DNA of 64,000 bases from Chamaea fasciata (GCA_029207755.1 JARCOQ010000002.1:90433087-90497086), one strand, 5' to 3'. Shown: positions 11,416-26,389, counted from the first letter of the stretch. Notes: generated by a model not told the origin, from the letters alone. Translations and numbers: made by a program.

Positions 11416-14400
11416 GAACGGGATGTATCTTAAAATTTGACTGCCCTTTTCCCCTTGCTCATCTTAAAAAGACGCATTCAGTGGAGTTTTAGGGTGACAG
11501 AAACCTTTTCCCTCTATATAAAAGAAAGTAGTGCAGTGTTCAAGGAATACACTGAGGACCTGGGAAGATTCAGTTTGTGGCTGGTCTGGCTGAGCTGCCC
11601 ACCTCTGGCAGATGTGCTCCCCAGGGCTGCTTATCATCCCACACTGAGTGCTGACCTCCCTCCTGGAATGCACCTCAAGCACTCTTAAAGGACTTGGCTT
11701 TCTCTTAATGCAAAATAGGAAAATTTAAATAAGAAAGTAATCTTTCTATTATTCATCTAGAAATCTATTTTTATTAATCATTTAGAAATAGGAAAGTAAT
11801 CTCCAACAACCATGAGGGTATTTCACCTGCAACCAAACAGGCCACACCCCAAACAAGATCTCAGTCTTGATGCAGAATGCTCACATTCATCGCAGCTCTT
11901 GCAGTGGTGCTGTTGTGTCCTTCACAACAGAGAAGTTTTCAAGCTCTATTTCCTTACCAGACCTATTGCCATATCTATTTTAATGCAAACAACCCTCAGT
12001 AAATAAAGCAGCATTATTTTGTTATTTTTGTTGGTGGACAATTAATACAGCAGGTACTATCAAAAGTGGCAGAAGATTCCAGGTAGGAAAAAATACATCT
12101 AAAAAAGTGTATTCCAAACAATTACAACTTTTTCATTCCTTGACAAGCAAAAATCACTATATCCAATTTACAAGGACTTGTTGTGTGGGGGTTTTTTGAT
12201 TAGGATAGGAAATAGTAAATATTTTCAGATCCCCTTCATTTTCCATTTAATGTTCTTCATGGCATATTGTACTTCTCAAACAAGCCTAATTAAACTGATC
12301 TTTCCTGGGAGACGGTCTACACAATACCCTCAGTAGATGAGGGAAAATGACTGCACTTCAGTTTATAGTTACTCTGCTACATTATGGTAAAACTGTCAGA
12401 AAGAAAAATGTCATCTAGATTTCTTTATATGGTACCACTGTCAGTTTTCTTGGATGACCACAGTCCTAAACTGTTACTGCTTTAGAAAGAAAAATATAAG
12501 GAAGAATGTATACATTTCCTTGTTTCTTTGATTACATACCACTGTTGCTTTTTCTTATTTTCCCTCTTTGACTCTTTAGAATTATTTCCAATCCAAACAA
12601 GGATTCTCTTGTCAGTGAGAAGCTTAATACAATGCTGGATGTTTTTCATTTACTTAAAATGCAGTAAAATTAAGTGCTCTTTGATAAAATAGAGGTTTCA
12701 TGGACTTCACTTTAAAATAATTTAAGCTTTAAAATAACTAGATAAAAAATATCACAACTATGATCAAGATTTGACCTATAAATCCAAAGATTAATGCAGA
12801 GGGACACACTCACACAGAGATGCATCCCCAGAGTACAGTACACCATTTCCTATTCCAGCTCAGGAGACATTTGTTTCTAACACTACCAAGGTGCTGTCAG
12901 GTCAGCTGCAGAAAGTTACTGGTAATTAATCTCCAGGATGCACCAAGAAGTGCAAAGTATCTTCAACACTGGTATTTTCAATTGTTGCTTTGTAATGATG
13001 CTGCTCTTGCACTTTATCTGTTTTATCTTATGACTTTATCTGTCATATCTTATGAGATCTAAAAATTGGAAGTGAGATTTCCACAAAATTTCAGGTTTTG
13101 TATTCTTGCCATTTCTCAAATGCCTCAAGTTTGTTTCTGTAAAATTTTGCTCTCAGCATTCTTCTCTTTACAAGATCAGTTTCAACAGGCTGTGAATTAC
13201 TGCTTCAGCTGCCAGCTCCCTCCCAGAGCCTCAAAACATCAGTGCCATGGCAAAGATTGAATCCCTGAAGAAGAACATTTGGATCCTCTTCACCATTCCT
13301 ACTTGTGTACCCAAGAGGAAGAACATTTTCAGGGTTGAATACTATCATCAGCAGAGCACAGACAAGCAGCAGGGAGAACAGGGAGGTGTGCATTATGAAA
13401 TGTAATTTAAAAGCAGAATTCCAAAGGGCAGCATAAAGAGAGGCTTAAGGACACCAGATACCATGGAAGGCCCATCTTGAAAATTTGGCAATAACAAGAC
13501 CGACACACACAAAAGGAAGAGTCTCTTTGGCCCCTAGAGACTGAGCTGCATTAGCATCCCCCTAAGACCCATTCACTTCCTTCAAGATCTCAACCAACCA
13601 TTTAGAGAAAACGAAGGTATTAAGGAAATAGTCACTTTTGCACCTGTAGTTCTTAGCATGGTTGGATCTGTCATTGCTAGCATCCCGTTACAGAAGCAAA
13701 AGGAAGGCCTTTTATCTGGAAGGCCTTATTTGTAAAACCAAAGAAATGCACAACCATAAACAACCTAACAACTAATGTTTGAAATTATTTCATCAAATAC
13801 AGAAATCAGAGATTCTTTAAGTATCCAAAAGCTTTCCATAGCACACAGGTACATGTATAAATTGTTATTCTACTTCATCTTTCTAAGTATCCGATTTCTC
13901 TTCATTGTCACATATATGTGCAGATGAGATATCTTATGGAGTAAATACCAGCGGTGCAGTGGGTTGCAAGCAAAGAGCTCTCAAAAACTGGGTAGTTTTA
14001 GGTGGTTCAGCCTTTATTCCCCCATGGAATGAGGCAGCATGCTGTTCAAGAAACTAAACTGTTTGCTCTACAACAGAAAAAGTATTTTTGTTGTCCACAT
14101 TTTTCAAAGTGTATAGGCAGCAAGAAAGGGTATGATGGGACTCAGAAAAAGGAACACGAATAACTGCATTGTACAAACAGTTCTTTCACTCTCCTTTTGT
14201 CCCTTTTCTTTTCCCCTGACATTTGCAAGGGAGTATTAATAACTATAGACTAGTTTCTCATGTAAAAGACAGTATCTGCCTGCTCTCCCCGACTCCTCAA
14301 CCCCCCAACAGGCTTAGTTTGTACACACAGAGCTCATGGATCTTTCTAATGCAATACTAATAACTTAAAGCATGCAAAGCAAATAGTAATAAAAGAAACT

Positions 14401-16822
14401 CCATGAAAACTTCAAGTCTTATCTAGAGACAGCTCATCAAAAAGATACACCTCATTAATGACATTCAGTATTATATGTGGGGGGAACACAGTAAGGTCTC
14501 CGATTCAAAGGTTGTTTAATACTAATGAATAAGACCCCAAATGCAAAGAGTCTAGTAACTAAACTCATACATAATTTCATGTGAACAGCTGCCTCCTTTT
14601 AGAAAGAAAAGGACTTTATGAAACATTTTAAAGCCTATTTTTGAAAGCAAACTCACCATGGAGTCACTGCCAGATGGTTATAATACTTGACAAGATACAG
14701 ACAACATTTTGTCAACATGCGTTACGGTTTTTTTATACTGCCTAGTCTTCTCAGTACTCTATGTTATTTTCCCAATAAATATGGGAAACCCCTTTATAAA
14801 CAGAAAGGCAGTCACAAATATGATTTCTACTTCATGTACCTCTGATCCAGGTACACACATTGAAGCTGTGCTAAACACACTTGCTGAAAAACAATCCAAC
14901 TCTTTAACAACACTTGCTTAACAGAGTTCCTCTTTCTTAAAGTACAACAATACAGGTTTTAAATTAATTCTTTCTGCTATAATAACACAACCACACTGTT
15001 ACATGGAATTTTTTTGGCTCAAACAGTTGAAGCTAATTATAAGCATCACTAAAATCTTCTAACACAATATATGAAATCATACTCCTTTCAGTCAGAGCAA
15101 AAATACTCATCTGTGAGAACATATGCACATATCCCATATTGAATTACTTAGACAAATAAAACTAATGTCCTGCCAAAATTCTATTATATGGCATATGTCC
15201 TAGCAATTCCTGTCAGCAGCTCTCTGATCTCCAAGTCCAAAAACCATTAAAGACTCAACAATATACAAACAATAGCACTGAGCTTTAAAAGGCAAGATTT
15301 TAAAAGTGTTCAGAAAACAAGATGCTGTAAAGAAATATTTACACACACATACAGAGGCCATGTTTAGACTTGTAAATACCAACCTTTTTTGTAGTTTTGT
15401 CCAAAATCCAAAACCTGTTGCACATGTCCTTTAATCAGGTATTTTATGCAAGAACAGCATAAATGACACGGCATTTGAGAAACTCATGTATCAAAAGGTC
15501 CAAGTGTGCATGTTAAACTCTCCTCAAATGCAGTACAATTGACAGGCTTAGTGCAGTGCATTTAGATTTTGCAGTGAACTTGTTACCAAGGAAACCAGCA
15601 ACTGCAGGTGCTTTCCCATACACCAGGGAATGAAAATTCAGCAGTGAGCTTGTCTACTCAGTATGTTATTCACACATTTTCTTGGTCTTACTAACAAACT
15701 ATTTCTCAAACTCCGTTAGAAGACCAGAGTGCATTAAAAAAAAAAAAAAATAAAAACCCTTCCTCTGCACATGACCTTACCGCATAGTAAGCACCACCTT
15801 TAAGTGTTTTTTTCTTTAATTCTCCTCCAGTCTCCTGTCCAAAAGTGCCCTACCTCCCTTGCTTTGTCTCTTTCAATAAAAGTGTGCAAAACCAACCCCA
15901 TGCAATGGGTTTTCATCCCAAAAAGTGCTCTAACAACTTGGCAAGGCGTCAGTGTCCCAGAAAGAATGCTGACTTGGGAGAGGCTACAGGAATGCCTATT
16001 CTGATCACACAGCATAGCTTTGCAAAACTGTACCATGCTACAGAGATATCACCATGGCTGGTATATGATTCATGCTTCTTAGGATGAAGATAAAAATACA
16101 AATACTTAGTAAAACCACAATGGAGATGCAAGGTAGAAAATCCACTTTCAGTGCAGTTCTTCCACAGGACATTAAACCAGTAACTCACACAATGTTTACT
16201 TCTCATTTATGCTACATACTGGAACGCCAATATATATAAATTAAAATACAGGCACTGCAATTTTTTAAGTAGACTCTTTTCTCTGAATAAGATACTGGAA
16301 TATTTATAAATCTTCTAAGCTCTTCAAGCATTTTTCTACTAGTCCTCTTTCAGTGTTACTGAATCAACAGCAACATCTACTGGGCACAGAGGGGCAGTAT
16401 TCAATTCCTTGAAAGAGATTAAAGGGCCAGGTGCAGGACCATATAATACTTACAGTATCTATTTCTGGATACTTTGGCATCACTTCGGCAGTCACTGTGA
16501 AACCAGAAATAAAACTTTTAAATACACATTTGCTTTCTCTTTACCTCTTCAGAAGGAAAACAAACTCAACAGAAAGATGGACAGAAGGACAGCACTGACT
16601 CCTGGTTGCCTTCGGAGATGACATATTAAATGATGACATACACATGACAAAAAATGTTACAGTTAGGAATATAAGATACATTGGGCTAACAGAACCAGTT
16701 GACAAGAATTCTGCCAGTAAAAGTATTCAAATATTCTTCATGTCCATGCAATGGAGAATTTTACTGTGAATCTTTCTGCTCTTTAAATCTATTTTTCTTC
16801 TTTAACAATTACACAGATTTGC

Positions 16823-16873
16823 AAAATAAATAAATAAGTAAATAAATAAGTAAATAAATAAATAAATAAATAA
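16823..16873. repeat. (AAAT)n microsatellite
   Basis: About twelve AAAT units, with AAGT variants at two places, form a tract of roughly 50 bases. A shorter tract of the same unit is at about 463-482. Confidence 0.9.
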
Positions 16874-19800
16874 CCAGATCAGACCAAGCAGAAGTTCTTC
16901 AAAATTTCACAAAGAACAAGATGAACACATGTGAACCTAGTAAATGCTCAGAACAAGGATTCCAAAGAACTTTGGCCTAATAACACCCAGTATTTGCCTT
17001 TCATAATAGAACCTACTGGAGTCTCAATTCCCTAACTAGAACACAATAAGTGGAGCCTTGTGAGAGGAGCACAGGACAATCCATATTTCTGACATGCTCA
17101 TCTAAGCAATCCAAAGAAAATGACAGTGGGGCAAGCTCAGCTTCATCCTTGTTGGTGCCCTTCTGCAGGGACTGGTGTTTCACCTGCCTGCTGAAAGGCA
17201 CACTCCAATCAGGGTTCACAATCACAGCCCTTGCCTGGATTTTGACATCCACACAATTCCCTCTTATAAGATGCAATCAGACGAGAACAGGATCTCTGCT
17301 CCAAGCAGTCACCATGCATCACAAATCAAGTGATTATTTAGTAGTGCTACTGGAAACTGAGAAAAGCTCAAGACTTTTCTATCACAAGTTGGGGCATCAC
17401 TCAGTGGCCAACCAAGTTTCCCCTTGCTACCAACCCCTTCTGGTCTAGTGACTCTTCAATTCTTCAATACAATGTCTTCACCCAGGAAGAGCTCAGCAGT
17501 CAGACTGAGCATCCACCCAGACTTCCAGGCTGAGGAGGAAACTGGAGAGCACTCTTTTTCTGGGCGAGTGCTCCACTCACTTTGCTCTGGCATTTTGGGG
17601 TCAGGAACGCCAATGCCATTGTACCCCTTCTGCATGAAGCTGATTACCCTGCCATTTGAGACATCAAACAAGGTGTGTGCAGGGCACAAAACAAGGTGTG
17701 TGCTGCTCAAGAGCACCACACACACCAAACTGCAGCCATCTCAAGAATGACAGCAGCTCTGAGCAAAGGCAAGAGAACCGTGATGAGGCAGCTCAGTCCT
17801 CGTTAGAAAAACTACTGCAGGAAGTACACCCTCTCAGACTTTAAACACCTAAATGCTACCAAGGTGCCACAAACATTGGCACTGTTCTCCCTCCCACATG
17901 CTGCTGGGGAGCCTCTTCCTTTGCAGTGCAGTGAACAAAAGTCCTGCAGCGCCACTGGAGCCTCACCCATTGGTAAAACAGGCAAACCCAACTGCTCCAT
18001 CTGGGACTGGTCTTGGCTGCACACACAGATGGCATTCTGATACCTTCTAGAATCTCACTGATTGCCTTCCAATGTAAACATGTTTTGCAACAGTAAAAAG
18101 GGCAGGCACAGGCCCTTTTCTGTGCAGTGAAGGATGTCCAGGTACACAATACACCACATGAGACCATTGCTCTGCACTGAAACCACAGAGGCACACAAAC
18201 AGCAAATTTCAATACACAGTATGCTTATAGAACATACAATCTTGTGTTCTACAGTGAGGCATTTCTCAAAAGAAGCAATAGTAGGGAGGGGAAAAAAGTA
18301 CAAAAGCAAGCAAGTGTAATGGGGCTTTTTTTCCCTATTTTCCTCCCTACTCCTCTGACTGCAAGCCCTGTCTATGTGGAAAAAAGCAACTGCTAGAAAA
18401 AAATCTGTGCTCAACACAAAGAATGCTAGTGAAGAAGACTTCAGGCAGCATTAAGAGAGCTGAGTCTGCTTCTAGGCCCACCAGCCTAGTTTCAATTGGG
18501 TTTTTTGGCAATTCCTGACAGCATTACAGAGGTCCCTAATACCTGGGGACATAACTGCACATACCTAGCCTCATGCATGTATCCACACACCTTACTGGAA
18601 ACAAGCTGCTGTCAAGACTGCTTGGTTTTCAAGGACTTGCTCCCTACCTCAAAGAAATCTAAGCTGAAGTACCACTAATATGTTTTCCCCTAAACCTTCA
18701 CCTTTGGACATGTTTCCTTGGCAGCAGTTAATCCCAGGTGGCTTATTTTCCACTGAATCTGTCATTTTCAGTGTAGCTCTTTTTCCCCAAGACGATTTTC
18801 GGATGGAAGTGAAACATGTTGCAGGGATGCCACAAGGCCTTCCCCTCCTTTCTCCACACACAGAGTAAATAAATACATTTCCCCAGGTAAGTCTTTGCAA
18901 AACAGGTTGCACAAATTTGACAGCAGGAAATTTTAACTGACAGACTCCAGATACAACATCAAATTTACTTCCCCCTCCTCTATTTAAAGCTGTTTAGCAA
19001 TGTCAGAGGAAAACATATTAGTCTGTTCAATAATTAGTTTACATGACATTTGAAGACTACAATAATCTAATTATGTGCAGCAAATTATTTTAAGGAATCG
19101 CAATTTTTCTAATGCCCCCTATGATCAACAAATAGGCTTAAACAGATATAAGCTAAGCTGAGAAAATAAAACTTCTCACTAAACAACTTAAAATTGCTTC
19201 CAGCTAGAGCAGAAAGAAAAACTAGAGTTGAAAAGAAACTTCAATATTTTATTTGATTATTTTCAACTCTGTTACCAAAGTTCCCTCCTCCTATGTAATG
19301 AGGGTTTGACTTCCAAAACACTGAAAGAGAGTGCATTGATTAGCCACAGAAAATTTGCATGAAACAACCCTGAGTAATTCCTCAGTGCCAGAGGCAACAA
19401 CTGAACCCAACATTTAATTTGGGTATTGGCTAGAACTGAGGCAAAGCAATTTATTTCCATGACAAATGGTCCAGCATAAACAGTCCAGCTGGAAGCCAGT
19501 GAGTCTATGTAACCCCACATTTTACCCTACAGATATGCAGATGACACTGATATGACATTAAGGCAGCATGTGAGACCTTGCCACTCAGATGGCTCCTACT
19601 GCACTTGTCCAAGGTCTAACATTTACATTCACAACTTCTCCATCTTCCCAACCTGAGGAGCAAGTGCCAAATCCAGCAAGCAGCCTGCCCTTACAGAATA
19701 AGCCAGCTTCTAATACAGAGCTTGGGATTTTTCTGTTTACTTATTAAAATCAAGCAGATTTACAAAGATATCCACTGCCTATAGATGCAGGAAAATGGGA

Positions 19801-20356
19801 TTTACAGAATGCCTAAGCAGGTTAGACATGTAACCCCTCCTGAATTTCAATTATACTGTTGCTTAGACACTTTTCCAATTTCTTTGGAGCCACCTGAGGC
19901 ACCAAAAGCACAAAGGTATTCATGTCAGGGACTAAACAGAATTGACAAAGCTTTCCTGCTTTTGCTTCAGCAAGCATCTATTGCTTCACCCTGCACTGAG
20001 AATATCTGAAAAGCAAAGCATGATTTGAATAAAAAGAGAAAGATTCACTACATTCAGATCCATCACAAAAGCTAGGAATTTTCTTAATAAACTGCATGTT
20101 ATTGCTTTCCCTTCTGATTAAATGCCTATAGATTTTAAATAGATTATAAACCAAAGAACACCTATAACTTGTGATCGTGACATCTCTCTGAAATATTTCT
20201 CAACAGAGTTCAAAGAACTTTGAAGAAAAAATTAAAAATGCTTTCATGCCTTTAATAAAGGCTAAGAGCAATTTCAGGCAGGACCACTTCCTGAAAATGT
20301 TCTTTTCAGCAAGCAGCAGCTGAACTAAAAATCCTTCAAGTGTGGCGCTTCATTAC

Positions 20357-20400
20357 AGACAGAGAGACAGACAGACAGATAGATGCACACACATACACAC
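20357..20400. repeat. (ACAG)n and (CA)n compound microsatellite
   Basis: Units AGAC, ACAG and AGAT in tandem are followed by a short CACACA/TACACACAC stretch. This is low-complexity DNA with no further signal. Confidence 0.75.
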
Positions 20401-23400
20401 ACTGAATTTTACTCCTGATATTACCAAACTACCTCTGCATAGCTCATTTTTAGCTGGTAATGCCTTTTTACACTAATGAGGCTTTTCTGCTCTAACGTCT
20501 TGAACTGAACAAGAAGTTATTTTTATATATTCCATATCTGCTGTAATTCCCAGGAAATAAGGACTTAGAGTAAGATGTTTAATATTAATTTCATTTAAGA
20601 GGGTGGTTAACTTGTACAGCTTAGAAGTCTTAAGACGAAAATCCTGACAAGACTCCTACTGATTTTAATCAGAGTGGATTTCACTGCTCTATTACTCAAA
20701 GCAGCAAGAGGACACAGAAGAGGTTTACCATGCAAAGGCTTTCTTTTCCATGTTGTTAGATAGATTATGCCAATTAGTTTTAAACGTGTCTCATTTTGAG
20801 GAGTAAAGCTCATAAGAATTTGCCAAATTCCCTCAGCTGAAACTCAGTTTTAATAAAAAGCAGCTCCTTTAGCTAACACATAAAAAACACAGGCTCACAA
20901 ACACATGCTGAGAACAGCACCAGTCCTACAGCAGCAGGCTTGTAAAGACATTTACAGGCAACCAACCTCCAACAATGGGAAATGATAACCCTGCACACAT
21001 AATATTTGCTGTATCTTACTTGGACATGCACCTCGCATCAATCAAAACACTAGTACCAAACAGAAAGCTCTACATGGATTTTCCTATAAGCTCCACAGCA
21101 AAACACAACCAGTTTTTAAAGGTCAACCCACTGACACCAAGCAGATGAAGAAAAGTGCACAGCAAAACAAATACCCTTTTCTGCCAAAAAATTATGTTGA
21201 GCCCGGATCTATGTTCATAAAAAAAGAAAACAAATCCCAGGTTCCCCCTCCTTGAGCATTGTAGCAGATGCCACCAGGGACAACAATAGCTCCCAGCTAC
21301 GTGCTGGACCATGTATCACTAAGTGGCTTGTGTATTATGGCTTAGAGACTCCTGCCCTAGTTGGCTTGTATTTAAAGGTAAAAAAGGTCATGGGCTATTT
21401 AGCACCTGCACAACTGAGAAGCAGACTGAGGCTGAGAAGTCTGTAATGCCATCTTCATTCCACAGAAGACATACCAATGTTAATCAGATGGCAGTACATT
21501 GGTGTCACACCCATGAAACAAAGTGGTCTTCTTGAATATGCCTCTGGAATTCTAACAAAGAGGAAATCTTTAATTGCCTCACATATTTTGGTCTTGACAC
21601 TTTAGCTGGGATTTCTTTTGTGTATGCAAACAACCTCATAAAAATATTCAGTATGATATTCATAGCCTCATTTTTCATATGCACCTTCCAGCTGTATCAA
21701 TCTAGTTTATAAGTTATCCCCTGAAAACATTTTCATAAAGCTGTTAGTGGAAGCATACTCCAATGTACACAACTTTTCTAATTAAAATTAAACTTCTGTT
21801 AAGACACTGAATCTGATAAAACTTCTTGGAGAACACAAAACAACTCCTAGAATCAAGAAACTTTCTAAATATATTGCATAAATTAAAGACTTCTCTGCAA
21901 AAATGCAATGGCACTCTTCTAGCTACCAATAAAAAGCAGCTTCTAAGAGACAGTTTTCAGTTTCTTAGTTTTTAATTAAGATTTTTAAAGGTTACCTTTG
22001 TACACTATCAAGGAATAGAAAGGACTTGATCCAAACAACATTAACTGTTGCATTTCTGAAAAGTCACTTAATTTGAAACAGTATAGTTATTATAACAATG
22101 AATACTCACAACGTTTCCCTTGTACATTACTTCTGAAATCTTGTATTTACTCAGTTCTGACTAGTGGAAGCAAAGGGCTAATACACGTAGCTGAAGTTAT
22201 ACTGTGTGTTCTGAGTGTAACCAAAGCTACCAGAAGTACGAGTGTTTATGAGAAAAGCTGGGGTTTTTTCCCTCTTCTGATGCAGGTAATGAGTCATCAG
22301 TGGTCTTGATAATGTAACCTGAGCATCCTGTTCAAGTGATGCTGCAGATGTATGTAATTTAGTTAAAGCTGTCACCTTCAGTAATGCCACCGAGCAGTAC
22401 CTGAAAGGGTGTTATGTATGGAAGACAATGCAATTTAACATTTTAAGATGATACCATGCACATTTCTTTCAAAGAGCATGAGTGTAGCAGACAAGCATTT
22501 TAAGTGCCTGTGAATGCAACAGCTGATATTGTGCTTTGCAGCGCTGTACCAAGTGTTGGCGCATCACAGTCACTCCCCTGTCTTTCCAGCTGCCTTGTAA
22601 TTTCAGATGCAAAAATGCCAAAAATCAGGTAAATTGACAAAATGATACACATTTTATCATTTGAAATAATTTAAAAAAATTTTTCTTACTCCTTAAGTAT
22701 GTCATCTTAGGTAAGTTTGGATTAAGGAGACTTCAGACTTCAGTCAGATGTCACCTGTATTCTTGGAATCTTCAAAACCTGGGCAGAGTCATGATAGTCC
22801 CTTACTTTTGTAAAAGCTTTGACTGTAGCATCCTCATGGCTATTTCCTACTACTTCAGCAATTACAGCTCCCAAGATGTAACACTACCAAAACTTGAGAC
22901 CACAAAAAGTTTCCTCTGCTGCATCATGGCAGGAGGCTAAAAACCCCTGGACAAAAAGATTATATTCCAAACAGACCTGAACAGGGAAAAAAATCCAAAC
23001 AAATAAAGAAAAGTTGTCAACCATTTGAAGGGGATGATCACTAGAGAGAAAAAAAATAACAATTGTATGTAAATAGGCCTCCAAGCGCATCACTCCTCAA
23101 GTCCCATGCCACACAGGTAGGAAAACATAGCAGTCACTGAGGAAATACAGAAATACTTGATTTCTTTCTTTTATTATTAGTAAAGACTAATGATTGTCTT
23201 CCCTGCCTCCATTAATTTCCAAGATCTTTCCATTTTTCAGGCTCTGCTGAAGACAGGAGAGGGAAGGCTGAATTACACACAGCATCTGAACTGAGGCAAG
23301 AGAACACCCAAGCTGGTCTGATGTTGTTATGTTTCCATCTGACTTGTGCTCTATCTCAAGCTGAATTTTGCATGCTGGTTCATCTATTGCTTTCAAGATT

Positions 23401-26190
23401 GACTCTTAAAGCTTCCAAGATGCAGCATCTTCTCCCTGTGTGTACACTTACAGACACAATAAAGACCTGATATTAATTATAACTTCCAAGAAGACACTAC
23501 AGTAAAAATATTGCTATTAATATACTATCAACAGCACAGCAGATGAGTTCCTGGGGAGGGAGAGGGAATTAAAACTTCAGCCACAGCAACATATGGTTTA
23601 CATAAAAGCAGAAAGATGCTCTCCATCAAACAGTATTATTAGTTTGCATGGGAGACTAACACCCCCCACATTTGCTTTCAGAAGTCAAAAATAACAAGGG
23701 AGAAGACTCCAACATTATCTTCCATGGCAGCATCTCTCTTTCCCATGAGAAGACTATAAGGATTAGTTACACAGAACACGGCACTATGGCTCCCTTTACC
23801 AACAGAAAAAATACTTGCTTGTTTTCTTGAAATAAATAAGTATTAAAACTAGAGTAAAACATCTTCTCATTTTAAATGTTCAGTATGTTATGCCACTATA
23901 GTTCTTTCCAGAGAAGATTCTTTTTAGCAGTCCCTCGATAAAGTCAGAAAATCTTAACATACAAATTGCATGGATTAAGAGCAATGATTTGTTAAAATTA
24001 CCCACAAACAATGATTCGGCCAATCCTCAATACTAGCAACAACAGTATTAAATATGGCACAGAAAACCTTTCATACTTCATTTACCTGTAAAGTTTATGA
24101 ACTTCAGCAGAAAACTATGTACCAGTAAGTTTCTCATGTAGTCACTGGCTAGCTCTGGGAAAGCACCTTTCCCAGTCTACACACTGCTGTCTTGAAGTCA
24201 AAAGAAAACAAACATACCTTTTTTTGAAAACTACATCCCACTTTTTCCAGGGATGAAGAGTATCATCATGTGCTTTGCAGTTTCAGTTAATGGCTTGCAG
24301 TTCAGCTGTCATGCCAGACATGGATGTAATCCCCAGTGAAAAATCTGCTACTTCTCAGGCCAGGAAACTTAGCCCAGAACTTCTTTCACTAAACCTAATG
24401 TCCCTTTTACATACACTGCAGTGATAGAAGGGCAGCAGCCACAGCTTAAAGATGAAATTAGCATAGCCAAGTATGTGCAGGCTAATATAGGCAGTCTCGT
24501 GGCTATGAAGTACATATCCACACTCAGCTCCTGATCTGCCTTCACTGCTTTCATTTCAATCCCTGCAGTTTACTAAGCTTCCTTTGTCGATAAACCAGTC
24601 AACCATTGATCCACTGACATTTCAGCAGAGAAAAAACTTGCAACTTTGAACCCAACACAGCTCTCCCCTGAATTTCTGGGGAGGGGAAGTAGCAATTTCC
24701 CATTTGAAAACCTGCAGATGACACAACAGAGAACTATCTTTCCTCTGACTTCCTACTCCAGGTGTGCCTTCTCAGGACTTCTCTGTTTCTTCTTCTAACA
24801 CAGAAGCAGCGTGCTCTTGGCCTGGCTTAAATCACTGAGATGGGATCAAGGATACCCAGCTCACCTCTAACAGTGGTTTGTTTCACTAGAGATTTCATTA
24901 AGAGCAAGCTAGAGACTGCACAAACTCTTTAAGTAGTCTGTTTAACAGCTGCCCCAGTTACGTCTAAATCTTCTCTGCATGAATCAAATTCACATTTTCT
25001 TGCTCCTAATCTAATAGCTATGGACAACAAGAAAATTGAAACAAGCAGATATTCACCTTCTTCCACAACTAGCGTGGATCTCCACTAGAAAGCCAGAATA
25101 TGTGTAGTTTCCCTTCAGTTTTCTCTCGTAGCCTAGATCCACACACCTTATTTCCACAGAAATCGTATCTGATCAACCCTAACATCATCCTCTGGAATTA
25201 CTGCAGGGTTTTTTTGTATCTTTCCTTGTTGCCTTCCAAAGAAGCCTCCTTCTAGCCGAGACGTCACTGGTACAAAAGCAAAATTATTACTCTAATCACT
25301 ACTTCCTGTTAAGTCAGAGCAGACTACGAATCATTCTGCAGTAGCAACATCATTAGTTCATTTCAGCTAGGACAACGGAGTCATACCCTGTTTTATAACT
25401 GTGTATTAAATGCAAAGCTGTATTTCAGTGAATTCCACCTTTCCAGTTTTCGAACATCTTTCCAACTTAGAGAGGTTTGCATAAATATATTTAGGTTTTT
25501 AATTACCTAATTAAATTTAATTTCCTAGGAGGATTTATAAAAACATTTTTCAAAATGAAATGAAGATATGTTAATAAAGACCAAATGCCATCAGATGCAA
25601 CTCCTAATCAAATTATAAAATTACAGTCCATCTGCACTAGTGCCAAGGAAAAGCTTCCATTCGTATATAAACTATGTGGCAACCTCCTGCATGAATAAAT
25701 ATAAGATCAGATGCTACAGTAAAAAAAAAAAGCATTCTTAGTCCCAGTAAACATAAACTAGCACTCACTACAGTTTTGTGCTTATTGACCACAGCAACAA
25801 AAGTAAAGTGATATGGTGCAGAGGTATTTTTTACTTGCTTCTTAGCAGTTTCTCAAAACTATGATTTTAAAACTGTAAGAAGGTAGGTCAGGTTTCTCTG
25901 GGATGGCTATTTTTTGCTAAACAATTAATTCACAGAATGATTTTAATTTCTTATAACAAGCATCAGTCCTCCCAAGTACAGGTTTTCACTGCCTGCTATT
26001 AAACATTTGTTTTTGTGGTGACATCAGCCTCCTCCAGTGAATACTCAGCAATTCCTTTTCTTAGGCTCCCTGCCCTGCTCTCATTGTTAGAGATGAGACG
26101 CAAATGCTAAAATTCTTGAAACCATCCATCCTCTTCTTAACAGTCTGGCAGCCAGCCAGCCAGCATCAAAATATGCTATATTTTTCTCAC

Positions 26191-26389
26191 CTGCCGTGAT
26201 TTCTGTCACCTCTTGCTTATCTTGCACAAGCTGCATGGTGTCAGACACCACAACCTGATGGTTGGTATCTTCTTCTTTCTCTTCATTAGGCTGGTTGGCT
26301 GTGGCAAAACAGTTGCAGCTTCCAGTTTCTTTGCACAGGATGAGGGCCCGATACCAGTAGTCAGACATGAAAACTCTGTGAGCTGATTT
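26191..26389 (-). CDS. MCF2L: MCF2L exon with start codon (isoform N-terminus)
   Basis: MCF2L (Dbs/Ost) is a Dbl-family guanine nucleotide exchange factor for Rho GTPases, with Sec14-like, spectrin-repeat, DH-PH and SH3 domains. This exon precedes the Sec14-like part. The minus strand shows an acceptor TTCTATTTCAG before 26389 and a donor GGCAG|GTGAGA after 26191. The first ATG begins at 26368 and opens 59 codons plus one base (phase 1). The peptide starts MSDYWYRALILCKETGSCNC and ends in KQEVTEITA. Blocks LCKETGS, NHQVVVSD and LVQD align with the human isoform N-terminus that I recall as LCKRPGS, DHQIDVSD and LVQD, at the same spacing. Bases 26369-26389 are presumed 5' UTR, because exon 1 supplies no in-frame ATG. 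The start context (T at -3, T at +4) is weak. The identification rests on remembered protein similarity plus synteny with ATP11A. Confidence 0.85.

Larger units (their letters stand above)
11416..26190 (-). other. MCF2L: Large presumed MCF2L intron segment; no exon recognised
   Basis: Nearly 15 kb of AT-rich sequence without CpG clusters. Microsatellites at 16823-16873 and 20357-20400 are listed separately. The minus-strand ORF at 13205-13393 (62 codons from a true ATG) starts with a hydrophobic stretch but has no known relative. Plus-strand ORFs of up to 132 codons (17050-17448) have no recognisable domain. It is read as intron because it directly follows the splice donor of the MCF2L exon at 26191. 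Confidence 0.5.

Noticed and set aside
17050..17448. Plus-strand ORF of 132 codons
   Set aside because: No recognisable family, and mirrored by an antisense ORF at 17013-17276; taken as chance.
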